Part shown: piece by piece, positions 50,931-53,525 of the stretch
Layout of the letters: each line of letters begins with the position of its first letter
How positions within the stretch are numbered: the stretch's first letter is position 1
Position numbers and translations under genes: made by a program
From: Paulinella micropora
Lineage: Eukaryota > Cercozoa > Imbricatea > Euglyphida
Direction of reading: 5' to 3'
Length of the DNA: 53,525 nt
Assembly (NCBI GenBank): GCA_009731375.1
Contig: BJOX01000015.1
Location: 962,232-1,015,756, forward strand
The notes under the pieces: generated by a model
Told to the model about the DNA's origin: nothing
Seen by the model: the letters and a program-made list of their open reading frames with translations, nothing else
Databases searched by the model: none

Positions 50931-51560
50931 TGTTGTGTTTTAATGACGGTAACTTTGAAATTAAGTAGTATTTACGCTAAAAGACGTTGAAAAACCTCAC
51001 AACGCTTGCTCAATCTGCTATGATGCTCAAGATAGCCTTTACAAGCACTGCATCCTAGCCAGTGATCCGCCGGCGGCCCAAGGCAAAGTCCTGTCCCGCA
51101 ATTGATTTTAATGCAAATCTGACGCCGAATGTTGCAAAAACAAATTTAAAAAAGAAAAGGGCGACCTAGACAATACAGCACTCTCCAGCCTGCGGTGGCA
51201 CTTGGGAGCCACCACACAGTTAGCTCAGGCAGCCTAGCCTCACCCGCCAGCCACCTGTGCCCCCCCAACTTGAGGCAAAGTCCTTTCCCGCAATTGATTT
51301 CAATGCAAATCTGACGCCGAATGTTGCAAAAACAAATTTAAAAAAGAAAAGCCTAGACAATACAGCACGGAGGCTCTCCGGCCTGCGGTGGCACTTGGGA
51401 GCCACCGCCCAGGCAGCCTAGCCTCACCCGCCAGCCACCTGTGCCCCCCACCAACTTGAAGGCAAAGTCCTTTCCCACAATTGATTTCAATGCAAATCTG
51501 ACGCCGACTCATGATGTTGCAAAAACAAATTTAAAAAAAGAAAAGCCTAGACAATACAGC
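50931..51560. repeat. inverted partner of the 22724-23215 repeat
   Basis: Tail (AAGACGTTGAAAAACCTCAC) followed by three tandem units, opposite in orientation to 22724-23215. Unit ends are marked by TGCGGTGGCACTTGGGAGCC. Confidence 0.78.
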
Positions 51561-51576
51561 ACTGGGGAACCTTTGG

Positions 51577-52320
51577 ATACGCCATATTGTTCGGGCGTAC
51601 AAAGGGCGGAAGGTAGGAGGGAGGCTCTTCTACCAATGTTGCTTTCTCTATGGCTAGAGAAGCGAGATAAAGTTACTACGGCAGCCGCCTTCCGCACACA
51701 CACCAGATTCAAATATTTGGTGACGGCGTTCCGCACGTACACCAGTTCGTATCTTTGGTGGCTGCCGTCCGCACGCCCCGATAGTACGCAATAAGTGAAT
51801 AAAGTCTACTAGACCTAACGTTCACGCTACAAGGCTCTATAACCTGTGAGACTGACTTAACTTGATAATCTGCCGTATACTAGCTGTGTCCTACACTAGA
51901 CTGAAATTTTATTCAGAAAAGGGCGCCAAGGGAACAGCCCGATTACATAGTAGGCAGGACATAAGCTCAGTAATGGCTCTAACGACACACGTTACATATG
52001 CCGGACCATACTGACTATCCGGTTAATTATATTATTGCTGTTGACATTCAAGACAACAACAAAAATTAGTTTTTCATTTTTGTGTCAGATTTTCATTTTT
52101 GTGACAGTTTTTCATTTTTGTGACAAAAATTCAAATTTTCAAATTTAACGGTAACATTTCGCGAAAATTTACGATATTTTGCGGACGAATATAGCAGTTA
52201 ATTTGAAAAATTAAATTTCACCCAAAATCAAAATTCCAACCAAAACTGAAATTCCAACCAAAACAGAAGAATCAATTTTTTTTGTTGTCTTGAATTTCAA
52301 CAGCAATAATAGGTTTAACA
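51577..52320 (-). mobile_element. 5' LTR and leader of a second copia copy
   Basis: Minus strand: LTR from TGTTAAACCT (52320) to ...AACA (51637), then TTGGTAGAAGAGCC and the first gag codons (MAY). It is cut off at about 51577, next to the tandem repeat. Without the inserted MITE the LTR is about 412 bp, the most complete LTR in the window. Confidence 0.8.
52035..52306. mobile_element. 272-bp MITE inserted in the LTR
   Basis: Terminal inverted repeats of about 27 bp (TTGCTGTTGACATTCAAGAC against its complement, one mismatch). TA on both sides matches the uninterrupted LTR, so TA is the target duplication (Tc1/mariner-type). The interior is AT-rich with three TTTTTCATTTTTGTGACA-type units. 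No transposase frame. Confidence 0.85.
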
Positions 52321-53085
52321 AATCTAAGTGCGTGACTAACAGTAGTAACTGATACTTAATGATATGGTCAGGTGCATAATTTTCTTTCAAGACTGAAATA
52401 GTTATTTATTAACAGGGGTTTTAATGGTAAAAACGTAACACAAGTTGACTTGAATTATCATTTGCTATTACGGTTACTCCTAATTATGACTTAGTAAAAT
52501 ATTACTGCGCATAGAAGTTAAAAATTACGACCTAAATAGTAACTCGAAGTTAACTGTCCAACGGTTAAATTTATCAATAATCATCACTAAATAATCATTA
52601 AGCTTAATAGCTCAGTGTATCCAGGTCACACTACCGGTGTCCGGCATATTTCAAGCACGGTTACCCAACGCATGCAAGTCAAATTTTCTGTATTGAGATG
52701 ATCAGCAGTGTGACTCGACCGACGTCAGTACTGAATTGCCGACTGCATTCACGTGGCCGCCCAAACCGTATTACAGGGCACTTTTCGTTCAGTTTTTTTT
52801 TTTCAACTCGATTCAACCTTGTTGATTGAAGTATTAATACTGTTCTATGATTCTGAGCAGCGAGTAATTATTTGAAAGCCTGTAAGTTTCTGAGCTTTGT
52901 CATCACAGTATCTGATAATTATTAATATTATCACTAAGTCGGTTCAAACTTACTCACTTCACTGTCTATGATTGATGAAGCTTCGGAACGATGAGATCTC
53001 CGTGACTGAGTCGGCGGTATGACGGGTACGTGGCGGCGGTGCGGCAGTGTTATTAATACAGCCACACTGTACTCGGTGGCACGGC
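52321..53085. other. AT-rich unique sequence, no gene seen
   Basis: No open frame over about 40 codons with splice sites that join, and no RNA gene was recognised. Confidence 0.6.
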
Positions 53086-53232
53086 CGCTTACTATTACTG
53101 AGGGCGTTCAAATTCTCATTCTACTGTCAGATTTCCAACTAAGCGTCCGCAAAACCAGGGAAATCTTCGCTGGCTAAATCAAAATCTGACTGGAAAATTA
53201 GAACTTGAACGTACTCAGTAGTACTACTAATC
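53086..53232. mobile_element. imperfect foldback element, ~147 bp
   Basis: ACTATTACTGAGGGCGTTCA... pairs imperfectly with ...TGAACGTACTCAGTAGTACT, and CTGTCAGATTT with AAATCTGACTG further in; about 45-bp arms. Possibly a MITE; no clear target duplication. Confidence 0.5.
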
Positions 53233-53490
53233 AGCAATGGCAGGAGTGCATAGCTTCATTATTGAAACTCAGAACCGTCATAGCACGGTGATTAATTAGT
53301 GAAGACCAAGAAACTCAAAGTTGGGAGATTTCGCCTTTTGAAGCCAGTTACTTGGTGGCTATGGCTTGGGCCAATTCCTCAGCTACTGGTAACAGATTCG
53401 TCGGCAAGTAGCTAAAAACACAAACAAGTACCTGCAAAGCCTGGCGGGTTCGGTCGGGGATGGCCCGTTGGGTAAAACAATTTATTGAAT

Positions 53491-53525
53491 AAGCAAGCAA
53501 GCAAGCAAGCAGGCAAGCAAGCAAG
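53491..53525. repeat. (AAGC)n tract at the window end
   Basis: AAGC units run off the end of the window. Confidence 0.85.

Overview
The window is a draft-assembly piece of an intron-rich eukaryotic nuclear genome. It has spliceosomal introns, a Ty1/copia element, tRNA-derived SINEs, MITE-like elements and very heavy microsatellite load. The gene families seen (an OSCA/CSC1-type channel, and a coiled-coil plus PH protein) fit an alga, plant or protist; I cannot name the species. Most long open frames here are translations of CTAT, TTA, CT, CATA or GTA repeats and are not genes. Real coding sequence is present as short exons (about 30-140 bp; one of about 710 bp) lying between microsatellite-filled introns. 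They were found by eye from conserved peptides, AG/GT boundaries and matching codon phase from exon to exon. No search was run.

Region 1 (about 74-21381, + strand) is the 3' part of one OSCA/CSC1/TMEM63-like (RSN1_7TM, DUF221) cation-channel gene. At least 15 exons run in family order from the 'APxPxDxxWxNL' segment before the first helix of the 7TM domain to a TGA stop at 21381. The reading phase matches across almost every junction. Each exon is surrounded by partial copies of itself mixed with microsatellite. Upstream copies mostly carry the acceptor plus the 5' part of the exon; downstream copies carry the 3' part plus the donor. I call these 'exon echoes'; they are the most unusual feature of the window. 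Two exons of an alpha/beta-hydrolase (GHGKSDG) lie inside one intron of this gene.

Region 2 (21382-32400) has little coding sequence, then a minus-strand Ty1/copia retrotransposon (gag, zinc knuckle, protease, integrase, reverse transcriptase, RNase H; broken by stops and frameshifts; both LTRs truncated).

Region 3 (about 32675-46839, minus strand) is a second gene split into about 23 small exons. In order it encodes a helical/coiled-coil (BAR-like) region, a long acidic/Ser-rich linker, a PH domain spread over six exons, a basic Ser/Arg-rich region and an unassigned C-terminal domain. A 1.55-kb stretch carrying four of its linker exons occurs twice in tandem across a 10-N gap. The 3' end of the gene plus a hairpin-rich tandem repeat (32480-35345) is present again in inverted orientation at 47090-49430, where the exon copies are partly decayed.

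Region 4 (49431-53525) holds minisatellites, an inverted copy of the repeat seen at 22.7-23.2 kb, and the 5' LTR of a second copia copy interrupted by a 272-bp MITE with a TA target duplication. A foldback element and an AAGC tract lie at the window end. Seventeen N-gaps interrupt the sequence, mostly beside homopolymers or simple repeats, so exon lists are minimal.
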